From JASLDZ01 sp964244065 (lineage in GTDB: Bacteria > Pseudomonadota > Alphaproteobacteria > Caulobacterales > Caulobacteraceae): a DNA stretch of 64,000 nucleotides. The stretch spans positions 124,001 to 188,000 of the forward strand of contig CAXTHH010000003.1 in assembly GCA_964244065.1 (NCBI GenBank). The letters are read 5' to 3'. Below the pieces are notes generated by a model that had not been told where the DNA came from, did no database searches, and saw nothing but the letters and a program-made list of their open reading frames with translations. Positions 8,380 to 17,081 of the stretch are shown piece by piece. Within the stretch, counting starts at the first letter, position 1, and every line of letters begins with the position of its first letter. Both the position numbers and the translations under genes were made by a program.

Positions 8380-10383
8380 ATGCCGCGACCGCCTCCCCGA
8401 CCCGACCTGTCGCCGACGTCGAGGCTGGTCGCCTTCGCGCTCGCCCTGACGGCGTTGCTGGCTGTGGTCCTGGTGCTGCGCGACGCGCGCCATCTGCCGG
8501 CCGCGCTGGGCGACACCGACGACGCCACGCGCCTGGTGGCCATGCGCGAGCTCCTGGCCGGGCGCGGCTGGTGGGACCAGCTGCAGGGGCGCTTCCAGCC
8601 GCCGCAGGGCGCCTGGATGCACTGGTCGCGCCTGATCGACGGCGGGCTGGCGCTGATGACGCGCGGCTTCCGCCTGTTCGCCTCGCCGGCGCAGGCCGAG
8701 CTGATGACGCGCACCTTCTGGCCGCTGCTCTGGCTCGCCCCCGCCATCACCGCGGCGCTGCTGACGGCGCGGCGGCTGGCGGGCCAGGGCGCGCGGGGGC
8801 TGCAGCTGCGGGGGCTGGCGGTGCTGGCGGCCGGGGTCGGTGTGGCGGTCGGCTTCGGACCGCTCGCCATCCAGTTCCACCCCGGCCGGGTGGACCACCA
8901 CGACGTGCAGATCGCCCTGTCGCTGGTCGTGCTCGCGGGCGCCATGGCCAGCGGCGTGCGGGGCGCGGCGGTGGCGGGGGCGGCCACCGGCCTGGGCCTC
9001 GCCGTGGGCCTGGAGGCGCTGCTGTTCGAGGCGGTGCTGGCGGCGAGCCTCGGCCTGCGCGTGCTGCTGGACGGCCGTCAGGCGGCCCGCGCCGCGGCCT
9101 TCGGCCTGGCGCTGGCGGGGGTGACCGCCCTCGCCTTCCTGATCCAGACGCCGCCGGCCCGCTGGGGGGCGCCCGCCTGCGACGCGCTCGGCTCCAACCT
9201 CCTGGCGGGCGCGGTGCTGGCGGGGCTGGGTCTCGGCGCGGCGGCCTGGAGCACGCGGCGACGGAGCTGGCCGTGGCGTCTGGGGGCGCTGTCCATCGCG
9301 GGCGGCGCGGCGCTGGCCGTGTACCTGGCGATCGACCCCAACTGCACCCGGGGCGTCTTCGCCGACGTCGATCCGGCGATCCGGCCCTTCTGGCTCGACC
9401 ACGTCAACGAGGTGAAGACCTGGCCCGCCCTGTGGAAGACGGACCGCGCGGACGCGGTGGCGGTGGCGGTGGCCGCGCTCATGGCCCTGGGCGCCTGGGC
9501 GTCGCTGGGCCTCGTGCCCGCGCGCCGGCGCGACCCGGCCTGGTGGACGCTGGGCGGGGCCCTGCTCCTGGCCTGCGTGGCCGCCTGGACCGCCGTGCGC
9601 ATGCGCAGCTACCTGGAATGGTTCGCCGTGGCGCCCCTGGCGGTGGCCGCCGCCGAGCTCGCGACCCGGGCGCCGCGTTTCCGAGCCGCCGCGGCGGGCG
9701 CGGCGGGGGCGGTGCTGGCCCCGACCCTGGCGGTCGGCGTCCTCCTCATGGCCGCCGGCCTCTACCCGGTGAAGCTGCCGCCCCTCGTCGCGCCGCTGCT
9801 GGGCGTGCTGATGGTCGCGGCGCTGGTGGCGGTGGTGCTGCGCGGGCGGCGCGAGGGCTGGCGCTCGGCAGGTCTGCTGGCCGCGGTCGTGGTCCCGCTC
9901 GGTGCGGTGCTGGCGCTGGCTGCGGGATCCGAGCGGATCGCGCAGGCGCGGCCGAAGACGCCCGGGGAGCCCCCGGAGTTCTGCTTCTCGGCCTTCGCCT
10001 ACCGCGGCCTCGCGGCCCAGCCGAAGGGGGTGGTGGTCAGCGAGATCGACCTCGGCCCGTTCGTGCTGGCGCACACGCCGAGCTCGGCCATGAGTGCGCC
10101 CTACCACCGCATGAGTCCGGGCATCCTGGCCGCCCGCGGGGTGCTCACGGCCCGGGCCGACGGGGAGGCGCGGGGGCGCGCGCTGGCGCTGAGCCCGGGC
10201 GGGCGGCTGGGGCCCGTCTACCTGCTGGAGTGCCGCAACCACCGCAACCACGCGGACCGCTCTGGCCTCGCCGCGGAGACGCTGCAGGCGCGCCTCGACG
10301 CGGGCAGGCCGCCCGCGTGGCTGGAGCCCTTGTCGCCGCCCGGCGCGCCGCTGGACGTCTACCGGGTGCGGCCCGGACCGTGA
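8380..10383 (+). CDS. large polytopic membrane protein, probable GT-C type glycosyltransferase
   Basis: A 667-residue protein with about 12 hydrophobic segments. After the first helix a long periplasmic loop carries GDTDDATRLVAMRELLAG and later GAWMHWSRLIDG. An acidic pair in the first loop is the usual metal/lipid-phosphate site of GT-C glycosyltransferases, which take sugar from polyprenyl phosphate on the periplasmic side. A further loop has PGRVDHHDVQI, with two adjacent histidines, and the C-terminal region is a soluble domain from about residue 510. No family name is certain. The next gene overlaps by 4 bases. Confidence 0.65.
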   Translation: MPRPPPRPDLSPTSRLVAFALALTALLAVVLVLRDARHLPAALGDTDDATRLVAMRELLAGRGWWDQLQGRFQPPQGAWMHWSRLIDGGLALMTRGFRLFASPAQAELMTRTFWPLLWLAPAITAALLTARRLAGQGARGLQLRGLAVLAAGVGVAVGFGPLAIQFHPGRVDHHDVQIALSLVVLAGAMASGVRGAAVAGAATGLGLAVGLEALLFEAVLAASLGLRVLLDGRQAARAAAFGLALAGVTALAFLIQTPPARWGAPACDALGSNLLAGAVLAGLGLGAAAWSTRRRSWPWRLGALSIAGGAALAVYLAIDPNCTRGVFADVDPAIRPFWLDHVNEVKTWPALWKTDRADAVAVAVAALMALGAWASLGLVPARRRDPAWWTLGGALLLACVAAWTAVRMRSYLEWFAVAPLAVAAAELATRAPRFRAAAAGAAGAVLAPTLAVGVLLMAAGLYPVKLPPLVAPLLGVLMVAALVAVVLRGRREGWRSAGLLAAVVVPLGAVLALAAGSERIAQARPKTPGEPPEFCFSAFAYRGLAAQPKGVVVSEIDLGPFVLAHTPSSAMSAPYHRMSPGILAARGVLTARADGEARGRALALSPGGRLGPVYLLECRNHRNHADRSGLAAETLQARLDAGRPPAWLEPLSPPGAPLDVYRVRPGP

Positions 10384-11657
10384 GCGCTCCCACGAGAACG
10401 GCCGCGCTCGCGGCGCTGGCGCTGCTGTCGGCCGCCGCGTTCGCGCTTCTCGCCTGGTACTTCGGCGTCGGCGAGGGCCGGCTCGACTTTTCGCACCACG
10501 CCCGCGGGCGGGACTTCGTGAACCTGTGGACAGCCGGGCGGCTGATCGGCGAGGGCCGGGCGGTGGAGGTGTTCGAGCCGCGCGCCTTCATGGCGGCGCA
10601 CCACCGCCTGTTCTCCCCCGCCCTGCCCTTCCACTTCTGGAGCTATCCGCCCCCCGCCCTGCTGCTGGCCGCCCCGTTCGCCCTTGCGCCCGGCTACTTC
10701 GCGGCGCTGGCGGCGTGGACCGCGGCGGGGCTCGTGCTGCTGTTCCCCGCCGCGCGGGCGGCGCTGGGGCTCCCGCCCGGGCGGCGCTCGCGGGTGGAGG
10801 CGGCGCTGCTGATGCTCTCGCCCGCCGTGGCCGTGAACGTCGGGCTGGGCCAGAACGGGGCGCTCACGGCCGCCCTGCTGCTGGGCGGACTGGCCCTGGC
10901 CGAGGCGCGGCCGCTCGCGGGCGGGGCGCTGCTGGGCCTCCTGGTGTTCAAGCCCCAGGTGGCGCTGCTGCTGCCGGTGGTGGTGCTGGCCGGGCGGCGC
11001 TGGCGCATGATGACGGGGGCGGTCGCCTCGGCTGTCCTGGTCGTCGCGCTGGCCACCGCCGTGTTCGGCCTCGACAGCTGGCGCGCCTTCCTCGACGGCT
11101 CGGCGCCCATGCAGTCGCAGATGCTGCGCGAGGGCCGCGGCCCGTTCATCGGCATGATGACCAGCGCCTTCATGGCCGGCCGGCTGCTGCACTGGCCGTG
11201 GACCACGGCGCTCCTGGCGCAGGCGCCCTTCACCGCGCTGGGCGTCTGGCTGGTGTGGCGAGCGTGGCGCGACGGGGCGGGCTCGGCCGTCGAGCGCGCC
11301 GCCCTCCTGTGCGCCGCCACCTTCCTGGCGACCCCGCAGGCCTTCAACTACGACCTGATCCCCGCCGCCTTCGCCGCCCTGGTGCTGCTGCGGCCCGGCG
11401 AGCGGCCGCGCGGCGGGTGGGTGTGGACGCTGGACGCGCTGATCGTGCTGGCCGCCTGGGCCTTGCCGGCCGCCATGCTGTGGGTCGGCGTGGAGTGGCA
11501 CGTCCCGGTCGCGCCGGCGGTGCTGACGCTGCTGACGCTGCGGCTGGCCTGGCGCATGGGCCTGCGGCCCTACCCTCTTCCGCCCATCCCGGCAGAAGCG
11601 GGGACCTCACGGTCCAGCTACGCGTACGTCCACCAATCCCGTCGCCCTCGGACTTGA
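10380..11657 (+). CDS. glycosyltransferase family 87 (DUF2029) membrane protein
   Basis: A 425-residue polytopic protein that begins with GTG overlapping the previous stop (GTGA). It shows the GT87 pattern: GRDFVNLWTAGRL in the first external loop, FWSYPPPALLLAAPF, GQNGALTAALLLGG and FKPQVALLLPVVVLAGRRW. These mannosyltransferase-type enzymes use polyprenyl-phosphate sugars outside the inner membrane. The last about 28 codons, from PPIPAEAGTS to the end, run through intergenic repeat sequence (a family C fragment, then the start of family A copy 3), so the natural C terminus was probably near TLRLAWRMGL and has been extended. It pairs with the preceding GT-C-like gene. Confidence 0.78.
   Translation: MSAPTRTAALAALALLSAAAFALLAWYFGVGEGRLDFSHHARGRDFVNLWTAGRLIGEGRAVEVFEPRAFMAAHHRLFSPALPFHFWSYPPPALLLAAPFALAPGYFAALAAWTAAGLVLLFPAARAALGLPPGRRSRVEAALLMLSPAVAVNVGLGQNGALTAALLLGGLALAEARPLAGGALLGLLVFKPQVALLLPVVVLAGRRWRMMTGAVASAVLVVALATAVFGLDSWRAFLDGSAPMQSQMLREGRGPFIGMMTSAFMAGRLLHWPWTTALLAQAPFTALGVWLVWRAWRDGAGSAVERAALLCAATFLATPQAFNYDLIPAAFAALVLLRPGERPRGGWVWTLDALIVLAAWALPAAMLWVGVEWHVPVAPAVLTLLTLRLAWRMGLRPYPLPPIPAEAGTSRSSYAYVHQSRRPRT
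11585..11611. repeat. repeat family C, fragment
   Basis: A short piece (CCCATCCCGGCAGAAGCGGG) resembling one end of the family C repeats seen at 32680, 45877 and 52661. It lies inside the 3' end of the GT87 gene and is read as protein there. Confidence 0.5.
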
Positions 11658-11743
11658 TCCGAGGCCGAGCGTGCCACGGGCTGCGGGTGAACGGCGGCGC
11701 ACGACCGGCGCCCGGCCTCGGGTCGAGCCCGAGGGCGACGGAG
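11638..11743. repeat. repeat family A, copy 3
   Basis: Inverted ends CCGTCGCCCTCGGACTTGA and CGAGCCCGAGGGCGACGGAG enclose the family core GACCGGCGCCCGG. It supplies the last six codons and the stop of the GT87 gene and lies between two convergent genes. Confidence 0.85.
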
Positions 11744-11762
11744 TATCGGGGAGAGGAGGGAG

Positions 11763-12713
11763 CTACGCCCGCACGCGCGCCGCGAGCGCATCCGCCGCCG
11801 CCGAGCCCGCCTCCCACACATAGTCCGGCCGCGTCACGCTCACCGGCCCGACGCCGGCGGCGGCGAGCGCCTCCGCCACGTCGATCAGCAGCGCCTCGGG
11901 GGCGAACAGCCCCTCCGCCCGCGCCTGCGCGCCCCGGGCCAGAAAGGAAGCAACCGCGCCCTCAGCGGCGGCGGCCTGCTCCGGGGGCCAGCGCAACGCC
12001 ACCAGATCGCGCCCCCGGGCCCGCGCCTCGGCGGCGGAGAGCAGCCGTCGCGCGAGCCGCAGGCCCTCCGCGCTCCACGGGGCGCCGAGCCCGGCGGCCA
12101 GCTGGGCGCGGCTGCGCAGGATCACGCCGTCGCCGAGCACCTTCAGGTTGTTGGCCGCCAGCGTCGCGCCGGTGGTGGTGATGTCCACGACCACCTCGGC
12201 CTGGCCGGCGGCGGGGGCGCCCTCCGTGGCGCCCGAGCTCTCTACGATGCGGTAGTCGCCCACGGCGTGCCGGGCGAAGAAGGCGCGGGTCTGGGCGCCG
12301 TACTTGGTGGCCACGCGCAGACGACCCCCCGTGCGCATCAGGTGCAGGTGCGCCACGTCGGCCAGGTCGGCCATGGCCTGCACGTCGATCCAGCTCTTCG
12401 GCGCGGCCACCACCAGGTCCGCCCGGCCGAACGGCAGGGCGCGCAGCAGCAGCACCCGCGCGTCGAGGCCCTCGCCGCGCTCGCGCAGCAGGTCCTCGCC
12501 CGTGACGCCGAGGTGCAGCTCGCCCGCGTCCAGCCCGGCGGCGATATCGGCCGCAGACAGCAGGCGCACCTCCGCCCCGGGCAGGCCGGCGATGGCGGCG
12601 CGGTAGCCGCGCTCGCCCCCCGCGCTCTCCAGCTTGAGGCCGCAGTCGGCGAGCCACGCCTCGCATTGCTCCTTCAGCCGCCCCTTGGACGGGATCGCCA
12701 GGACCAGGCTCAC
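11763..12713 (-). CDS. hisG: ATP phosphoribosyltransferase catalytic subunit HisG
   Basis: First enzyme of histidine biosynthesis, joining ATP and PRPP. The 316-residue protein starts at GTG (MSLVLAIPSKGRL) and has the PRPP/ATP-binding hallmarks GVTGEDLL, SWIDVQAMADLADVA, RVATKY and the PRPP loop EVVVDITTTGATLAANNLK at about residues 175-193. It overlaps hisZ by GTGA. The first about 215 residues look like the short HisZ-dependent form. The remaining about 90 residues do not resemble the ACT-like regulatory domain of long HisG and are unexplained. It is third in the operon hisS-hisZ-hisG. Confidence 0.95.
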   Translation of the reverse strand: MSLVLAIPSKGRLKEQCEAWLADCGLKLESAGGERGYRAAIAGLPGAEVRLLSAADIAAGLDAGELHLGVTGEDLLRERGEGLDARVLLLRALPFGRADLVVAAPKSWIDVQAMADLADVAHLHLMRTGGRLRVATKYGAQTRAFFARHAVGDYRIVESSGATEGAPAAGQAEVVVDITTTGATLAANNLKVLGDGVILRSRAQLAAGLGAPWSAEGLRLARRLLSAAEARARGRDLVALRWPPEQAAAAEGAVASFLARGAQARAEGLFAPEALLIDVAEALAAAGVGPVSVTRPDYVWEAGSAAADALAARVRA

Positions 12714-13855
12714 GGGGCCGCCCTCCCGGGCCGCACCATGCAGCCTGCCGAGGGCGTGGGCGCGCCGCCCAGCCGGGCCACCAGCCCGTCGGACCGGCCG
12801 CCGGCCGCCACCGGCGCGTCCGGCGCCAGCGCGGTGCTGCGCACCTCGAACAGCACCCCGTCGTAGTAGCTGAAGGGCCGGGCGAAGCCGCAGTCGAGCT
12901 CCAGCGCCGCGCTCGGCACGCCGCCGTGCGCCAGGGCGTGCAGCCGCCGACGCCAGCCTTCGGTCAGGGGGTCGAGCCCGCCCCCTGCGGCGTGCGCCAG
13001 ATCCTGCACGCGGTCGAGCGCCTCCGCCGGCGCGGCGCGCACGGCGAGGTAGCGCGCGATCAGGTCGCGCTCGGCGGGAGAGAGCCGGGGGGCGCGGTCC
13101 GCGTCGGCGCGCTCCACCAGCCGATGCACGATCTCGGCCGCGCCGCGGCCGCCCACCGGCTGGATGCCCGCCAGCCGCCAGAGCTCCTCGAGCGCCGTGG
13201 CGGCCTCCGCCTCCGGCAGGTCGGCCAGGATGGAGGCGAGCCGGCCATCGCCGTCGCGGGCCGCGGGCGCGCCTTCCGCCAGCCGGTCGAGCTCCGTGCG
13301 GACCGGCCGCCCCCCGGCGAAGGCGCGGTTCAGCCGGCCGCGCACCCCGTCCGGCAGGCCCAGCGCGCGCAGGAAGGCGGCGAACAGGCCCACGTCGCCG
13401 AACAGGAGGCGCAGGTCGTCCCGGCCGCCGGCGCAGGCGCCGGCCCAGGCGAGCGCGGCCACCTCGGCGTCCTCCACCGGGGCGTCGGCGGCCGGCCCGA
13501 ACACCTCCACGCCCAGCTGCAGGAACTCGGACGGGCGGGGCGGGCCCGGCGGCGGGACCCGGAACGCCTGGCCCTCGTAGAGCCACCGCCCCTCGCCCGC
13601 GCCGGAGGCCGCGAAGGCGCGCGCCAGGGCCACCGTGAAGTCGGGACGCAGCGCCTGCTCGCCCGCCCCCTCGGCCTGCACCACGAACAGGCGCGAGCGC
13701 ATGCCCTCGCCGGCGAGGTCCAGCAGCAGCGACAGGGGCTGGAGCGTCGGCGCGTCCGTCCAGCGCGCGCCGGTGCGGGCCGCGTAGGCGGCGAAGGGCG
13801 CGCGCACCGCGTCCAGCACCGCCCGGTCCACAGGCTCCGGGGCGAGCGTGGTCAC
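12710..13855 (-). CDS. hisZ: ATP phosphoribosyltransferase regulatory subunit HisZ
   Basis: A 381-residue paralogue of histidyl-tRNA synthetase that activates short HisG and carries histidine feedback. It keeps the class II core (motif-2-like region LRPDFTVALARAFA and WLYEGQAFRV) and ends near RPFSYYDGVLFEV and GGRSDGLVARLG, but it lacks the anticodon-binding domain and the full histidine-binding signature of true HisS. It starts with GTG overlapping the hisS stop and ends overlapping the hisG start, so the three products are translationally coupled. Confidence 0.93.
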   Translation of the reverse strand: MTTLAPEPVDRAVLDAVRAPFAAYAARTGARWTDAPTLQPLSLLLDLAGEGMRSRLFVVQAEGAGEQALRPDFTVALARAFAASGAGEGRWLYEGQAFRVPPPGPPRPSEFLQLGVEVFGPAADAPVEDAEVAALAWAGACAGGRDDLRLLFGDVGLFAAFLRALGLPDGVRGRLNRAFAGGRPVRTELDRLAEGAPAARDGDGRLASILADLPEAEAATALEELWRLAGIQPVGGRGAAEIVHRLVERADADRAPRLSPAERDLIARYLAVRAAPAEALDRVQDLAHAAGGGLDPLTEGWRRRLHALAHGGVPSAALELDCGFARPFSYYDGVLFEVRSTALAPDAPVAAGGRSDGLVARLGGAPTPSAGCMVRPGRAAP

Positions 13856-15342
13856 GCCCGGGCGCCCACGATGCGGCGCACGAAGGCGGCGAGCTCGGCG
13901 CGCGGGATGGTGGCCTGGCCGGGGCGCTCGGCCTTCCAGGCGGCGTTGTCGGCGAGGCCGCGGGCCGCCTCGCGCCCGGCGTCCAGGTCCTTCACGGTCA
14001 CCGTGCCGGCCGCGAGCTCGTCGTCGCCCACGATCACGGCGGCGGGCGAGAGCCGGCGGTCGGCGTACTTCATCTGCGCCTTCAGGCCCGACTCGCCGAG
14101 GTAGACCTCGGCGGCGATCCCCGCCGCGCGCAGCTCGGCGGCCACGGCGAAGTAGTCGGCCATCCGGTCGCGGTCGAAGGCGATCACCACCACCGGCCCG
14201 CGGGGCTCGGCCGCCGCCCGGCCCGCCGCGGCGAGCGCCGCCGACAGGCGCGAGACGCCGAAGGAGAAGCCGGTGGCCGGCGTCCGCTGCCCGGTGAAGC
14301 GGGCCACCAGGTCGTCGTACCGCCCGCCGCCGCCCACCGAGCCGAAGCGCACGGGGGCGCCCTTCTCGTCGACGGTCTCCAGCAGCAGGTCCGCCTCGAA
14401 CACCGCGCCCGTGTAGTACTCCAGCCCGCGGACGATGGTGGTGTCGAACAGCGCCCGGTCCGGGCCGACGCCGAGCGCGGTCAGCGCCGCGTCGATGCCG
14501 GCGAGCTCCGCCAGCCCTTCCTCGCCCTCGGCCGAGCCGCCCACCACGGCGGAGACGCGGTCCAGCACCTCCGCACGCGAGCCTGCCGCCGCACCGCCCG
14601 TCACGAAGGCGAGCACCGCGTCCACGCCGCGCGCGTCCAGCCCGGCGCCCCTGGTGAAGTCGCCGCTCTCGTCCAGCCGGCCCGCGCCGAGCAGGAGCGC
14701 GACCCCCTCCGGGCCGAGCCGGTCGAGCTTGTCCACGGCGCGCAGCACCGCCAGGCGCCGGCCCGCGGAGTCGATGTTCACACTCGCCAGCAAGCCGTTG
14801 AGCAGCTTGCGGTTGTTAATCTTCAGCACCGCGGTCCCGCGCGGCAGCCCGGCGGCCTCAAGGCCCGCCACGGCCATGGCCACGATCTCGGCGTCCGCTT
14901 CCGGCCGGGCGCTGCCCACCGTGTCGGCGTCGCACTGGACGAACTCGCGGTAGCGGCCGGGGCCCGGCTTCTCGTTGCGCCACACCGTGCCGAACGCGTA
15001 GCGGCGGAAGGGCTTGGGCAGCGTCTCCCAGTGCTGGGCGGCGAAGCGGGCCAGGGGCGCGGTGAGGTCGTAGCGGAGCGCCATCCACTCGCCCGCCTCC
15101 TCCGAGCCCGCGCCGTCCTGCAGCGCGAACACGCCTTCATTCGGCCGGTCGGCGTCGGGCAGGAACTTGCCCAGGGCGTCGGCGTACTCGAACGCCGACG
15201 TCTCCAGCGGCTCGAACCCGTGCGCCTCGTAGACCTTGGACACGGCCGCCAGGATGGCCCGCTGCCGCGCGATCTCGCCCGCGCGGCGGTCGGCGAAGCC
15301 GCGCGGGGTGCGCGCCCCGGGGCGGAAGGAGGTCTCTGACAT
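13852..15342 (-). CDS. hisS: histidyl-tRNA synthetase
   Basis: Charges tRNA-His with histidine. The 496-residue class II enzyme begins MSETSFRPGARTPRGF and shows motif 2 as FGTVWRNEKPGPGRYREF at about residues 117-134. The histidine-specific segment is VRGLEYYTGAVFEA, followed by the glycine-rich SVGGGGRYDDLVARF and motif 3 (GFSFGVSRL). The C-terminal anticodon-binding domain runs from about residue 390 (VVVIAFDRDRM to the end). It is promoter-proximal in the his operon, with a family B repeat upstream. Confidence 0.97.
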   Translation of the reverse strand: MSETSFRPGARTPRGFADRRAGEIARQRAILAAVSKVYEAHGFEPLETSAFEYADALGKFLPDADRPNEGVFALQDGAGSEEAGEWMALRYDLTAPLARFAAQHWETLPKPFRRYAFGTVWRNEKPGPGRYREFVQCDADTVGSARPEADAEIVAMAVAGLEAAGLPRGTAVLKINNRKLLNGLLASVNIDSAGRRLAVLRAVDKLDRLGPEGVALLLGAGRLDESGDFTRGAGLDARGVDAVLAFVTGGAAAGSRAEVLDRVSAVVGGSAEGEEGLAELAGIDAALTALGVGPDRALFDTTIVRGLEYYTGAVFEADLLLETVDEKGAPVRFGSVGGGGRYDDLVARFTGQRTPATGFSFGVSRLSAALAAAGRAAAEPRGPVVVIAFDRDRMADYFAVAAELRAAGIAAEVYLGESGLKAQMKYADRRLSPAAVIVGDDELAAGTVTVKDLDAGREAARGLADNAAWKAERPGQATIPRAELAAFVRRIVGARA

Positions 15343-15389
15343 GGGCGCGTCCGCCTAAAGCTTTTTCCGCCGTGAGGAAACCGGCGAAC

Positions 15390-15566
15390 CTTCTCCCTCC
15401 CCTTCATGGGGAGGGGGGACCAGCCGCAGGCGGGTGGGCGGGGGGCGGCAAGCACCAGGCGCGAAGAAGCGCCGTTCAGGTCGGTCCGCCATGTCAGCGT
15501 TGCGTCCGGGCGCCTCCACCCGCCAAGCTCCGCCCGGCCCCCTCCCCCACGAGGAGGAGGGAGAGG
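15390..15566. repeat. repeat family B, copy 1 (diverged)
   Basis: The left end CTTCTCCCTCCCCTTCATGG with GGGGAGGGGGGACCAGCCGC is mirrored by a right end containing CCCGGCCCCCTCCCCC and GAGGAGGAGGGAGAGG. The middle matches other family B copies poorly. It occupies the divergent gap between hisS and a hypothetical gene. Confidence 0.75.
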
Positions 15567-15610
15567 TGGTCGTTAACGGTCCCGCTACTTCCCCACGCGA
15601 GACTCCGGCC

Positions 15611-16099
15611 ATGTCCTGCGACGCCGCCGCCATCGCCCTCGCCCTGCGCCTGGCCAGCTATCGCCCCGACGCGGCGGCGCCACGCCTGATCCGCGCCGCC
15701 GCCTCCGCCCGACCGCCCGGCAATCCGCTGGCTCGCGAGCCGCTGTTCGCCTCCATCGTGCGCGACGCCTCGCGCCTCCGCGACGCGGTGGACGCCCTGC
15801 GCACCGGCCGCAGCCCCGCCGACGAGGCCGCGCTCGGCCGGCTGGACGCCCGGGCCCAGGCGCTCGCCGCGCTCGACATGAAGGGCCACCTCACCCTCGC
15901 CGGGCGCGGTGCGGACGGCGACCTGAAGTGCATCCTCAAGGGCATCGCCCAGGACATGCCCCGCAAGGTCGCCGCCCTGCGCGCCGCGGCCCCCGCGGGA
16001 CGGCGTGCAGCGCTGGACGAGCTCTGGTACCTCCTGCGGGACAACATGGAGGTGGTGACCGCCCCCTCCCGTCTGCAATCGAGCGATCCGGTGGCCTGA
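15611..16099 (+). CDS. hypothetical protein, helical
   Basis: A 162-residue protein I do not recognise. It has no signal peptide or membrane segment. It is alanine- and arginine-rich and predicted mostly helical, with a more conserved-looking C-terminal half: DLKCILKGIAQDMPRKV, then ALDELWYLLRDNMEVV, ending soon after. The ATG at 15611 is the first convincing start; the frame continues upstream only through the family B repeat. It converges on the deacetylase-like gene 27 bases away. Confidence 0.7.
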   Translation: MSCDAAAIALALRLASYRPDAAAPRLIRAAASARPPGNPLAREPLFASIVRDASRLRDAVDALRTGRSPADEAALGRLDARAQALAALDMKGHLTLAGRGADGDLKCILKGIAQDMPRKVAALRAAAPAGRRAALDELWYLLRDNMEVVTAPSRLQSSDPVA

Positions 16100-16126
16100 G
16101 CCGCGCGGCCGCGGACCGCGACCGGG

Positions 16127-17026
16127 TCAGGTCAGCTTCGCCGCCTCGCGGTGGAGGTGGGCGTGACGGAGCGCCAGGGCCTCCTCGTCGTGGCCGTAGC
16201 CGCCGCCGATCACGCCGGCGACCGCGGCGCCCGCCTCGCGGCAGGTGGCGAGCACGTAGCGGTCGCGCGCGGCGAGGCCCGCGTCGGAGAGCGAGAGGCG
16301 GCCCAGCCGGTCGTCGCGATGCGGATCGACGCCGGCGTTGTAGAAGACGAGGTCCGGGCGAAGCGCGTCCAGCAGGCGGGGCAGGTGCTCGGCCACGACG
16401 GCCAGGTAGGCGGCGTCCTCCGTCCCGTCCGGCAGGTCGATGTCGAGGTCGCTCCGGGCGCGGCGGGCGGGGAAGTTCTTGGCCGCGTGGACGCTCCAGG
16501 TGAACACGCGCGGCTCGTCCTCGAAGATGAAGGCGGTGCCGTCGCCCTGGTGCACGTCCAGGTCCACCACCAGCACCTGGCGCACGGCGCCCTCGTCCAG
16601 CAGGCGGCGGGCGGCCACGGCGACGTCGTTGAAGGTGCAGAAGCCGGAGCCGTAGGCGCGCGCCGCGTGGTGGCTGCCCCCGGCGGTGTTGCAGGCCAGG
16701 CCATGCTCCAGCGCCAGGCGCGCGGTGAGCAGGGTGCCGCCGACCGCCGCCCGGGAGCGGGCCGCCACCGACGGCGTGATGGGCAGGCCGATGCGGCGCG
16801 CCATGTCGCGCGGGGCGTCCGCCTCGAAGATCATGCGCACGTAGGCGGGGTCGTGCACGCCGGCGACCAGGTCGAAGTCGGCGGGCTCCGGGCGGTGGAA
16901 GCCGCCGGGGGCCACGACGCCCTCGCGCTCCAGCACCTCGGCGAGCCAGCGGAACTTGTCCATCGGAAAGCGGTGGCCCTCGGGCATCTCGGCGTGGAAG
17001 GCGGGGTGGTGCACGACGGGCAGCAT
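16127..17026 (-). CDS. histone deacetylase-like amidohydrolase
   Basis: A 299-residue zinc enzyme of the arginase/deacetylase fold, related to eukaryotic class IV/II histone deacetylases and acetoin-utilisation protein AcuC. The visible active-site elements are the paired catalytic histidines in GGSHHAAR (119-120), zinc ligands in DLDVHQGDGT (D157, H159) and D234 in AGVDPH, and the terminal GGGYGHD loop. In bacteria such enzymes act on acetylated polyamines, acetyl-lysine or similar amides; the substrate is unknown here. The ATG at 17026 gives the expected length. It diverges from ubiA with a 55-base gap. Confidence 0.9.
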   Translation of the reverse strand: MLPVVHHPAFHAEMPEGHRFPMDKFRWLAEVLEREGVVAPGGFHRPEPADFDLVAGVHDPAYVRMIFEADAPRDMARRIGLPITPSVAARSRAAVGGTLLTARLALEHGLACNTAGGSHHAARAYGSGFCTFNDVAVAARRLLDEGAVRQVLVVDLDVHQGDGTAFIFEDEPRVFTWSVHAAKNFPARRARSDLDIDLPDGTEDAAYLAVVAEHLPRLLDALRPDLVFYNAGVDPHRDDRLGRLSLSDAGLAARDRYVLATCREAGAAVAGVIGGGYGHDEEALALRHAHLHREAAKLT

Positions 17027-17081
17027 CGCCCCGCACGTGGGAGGCCACCCGCCCCGCGCCAAGCGTGCTAGAGCGCGCGAG

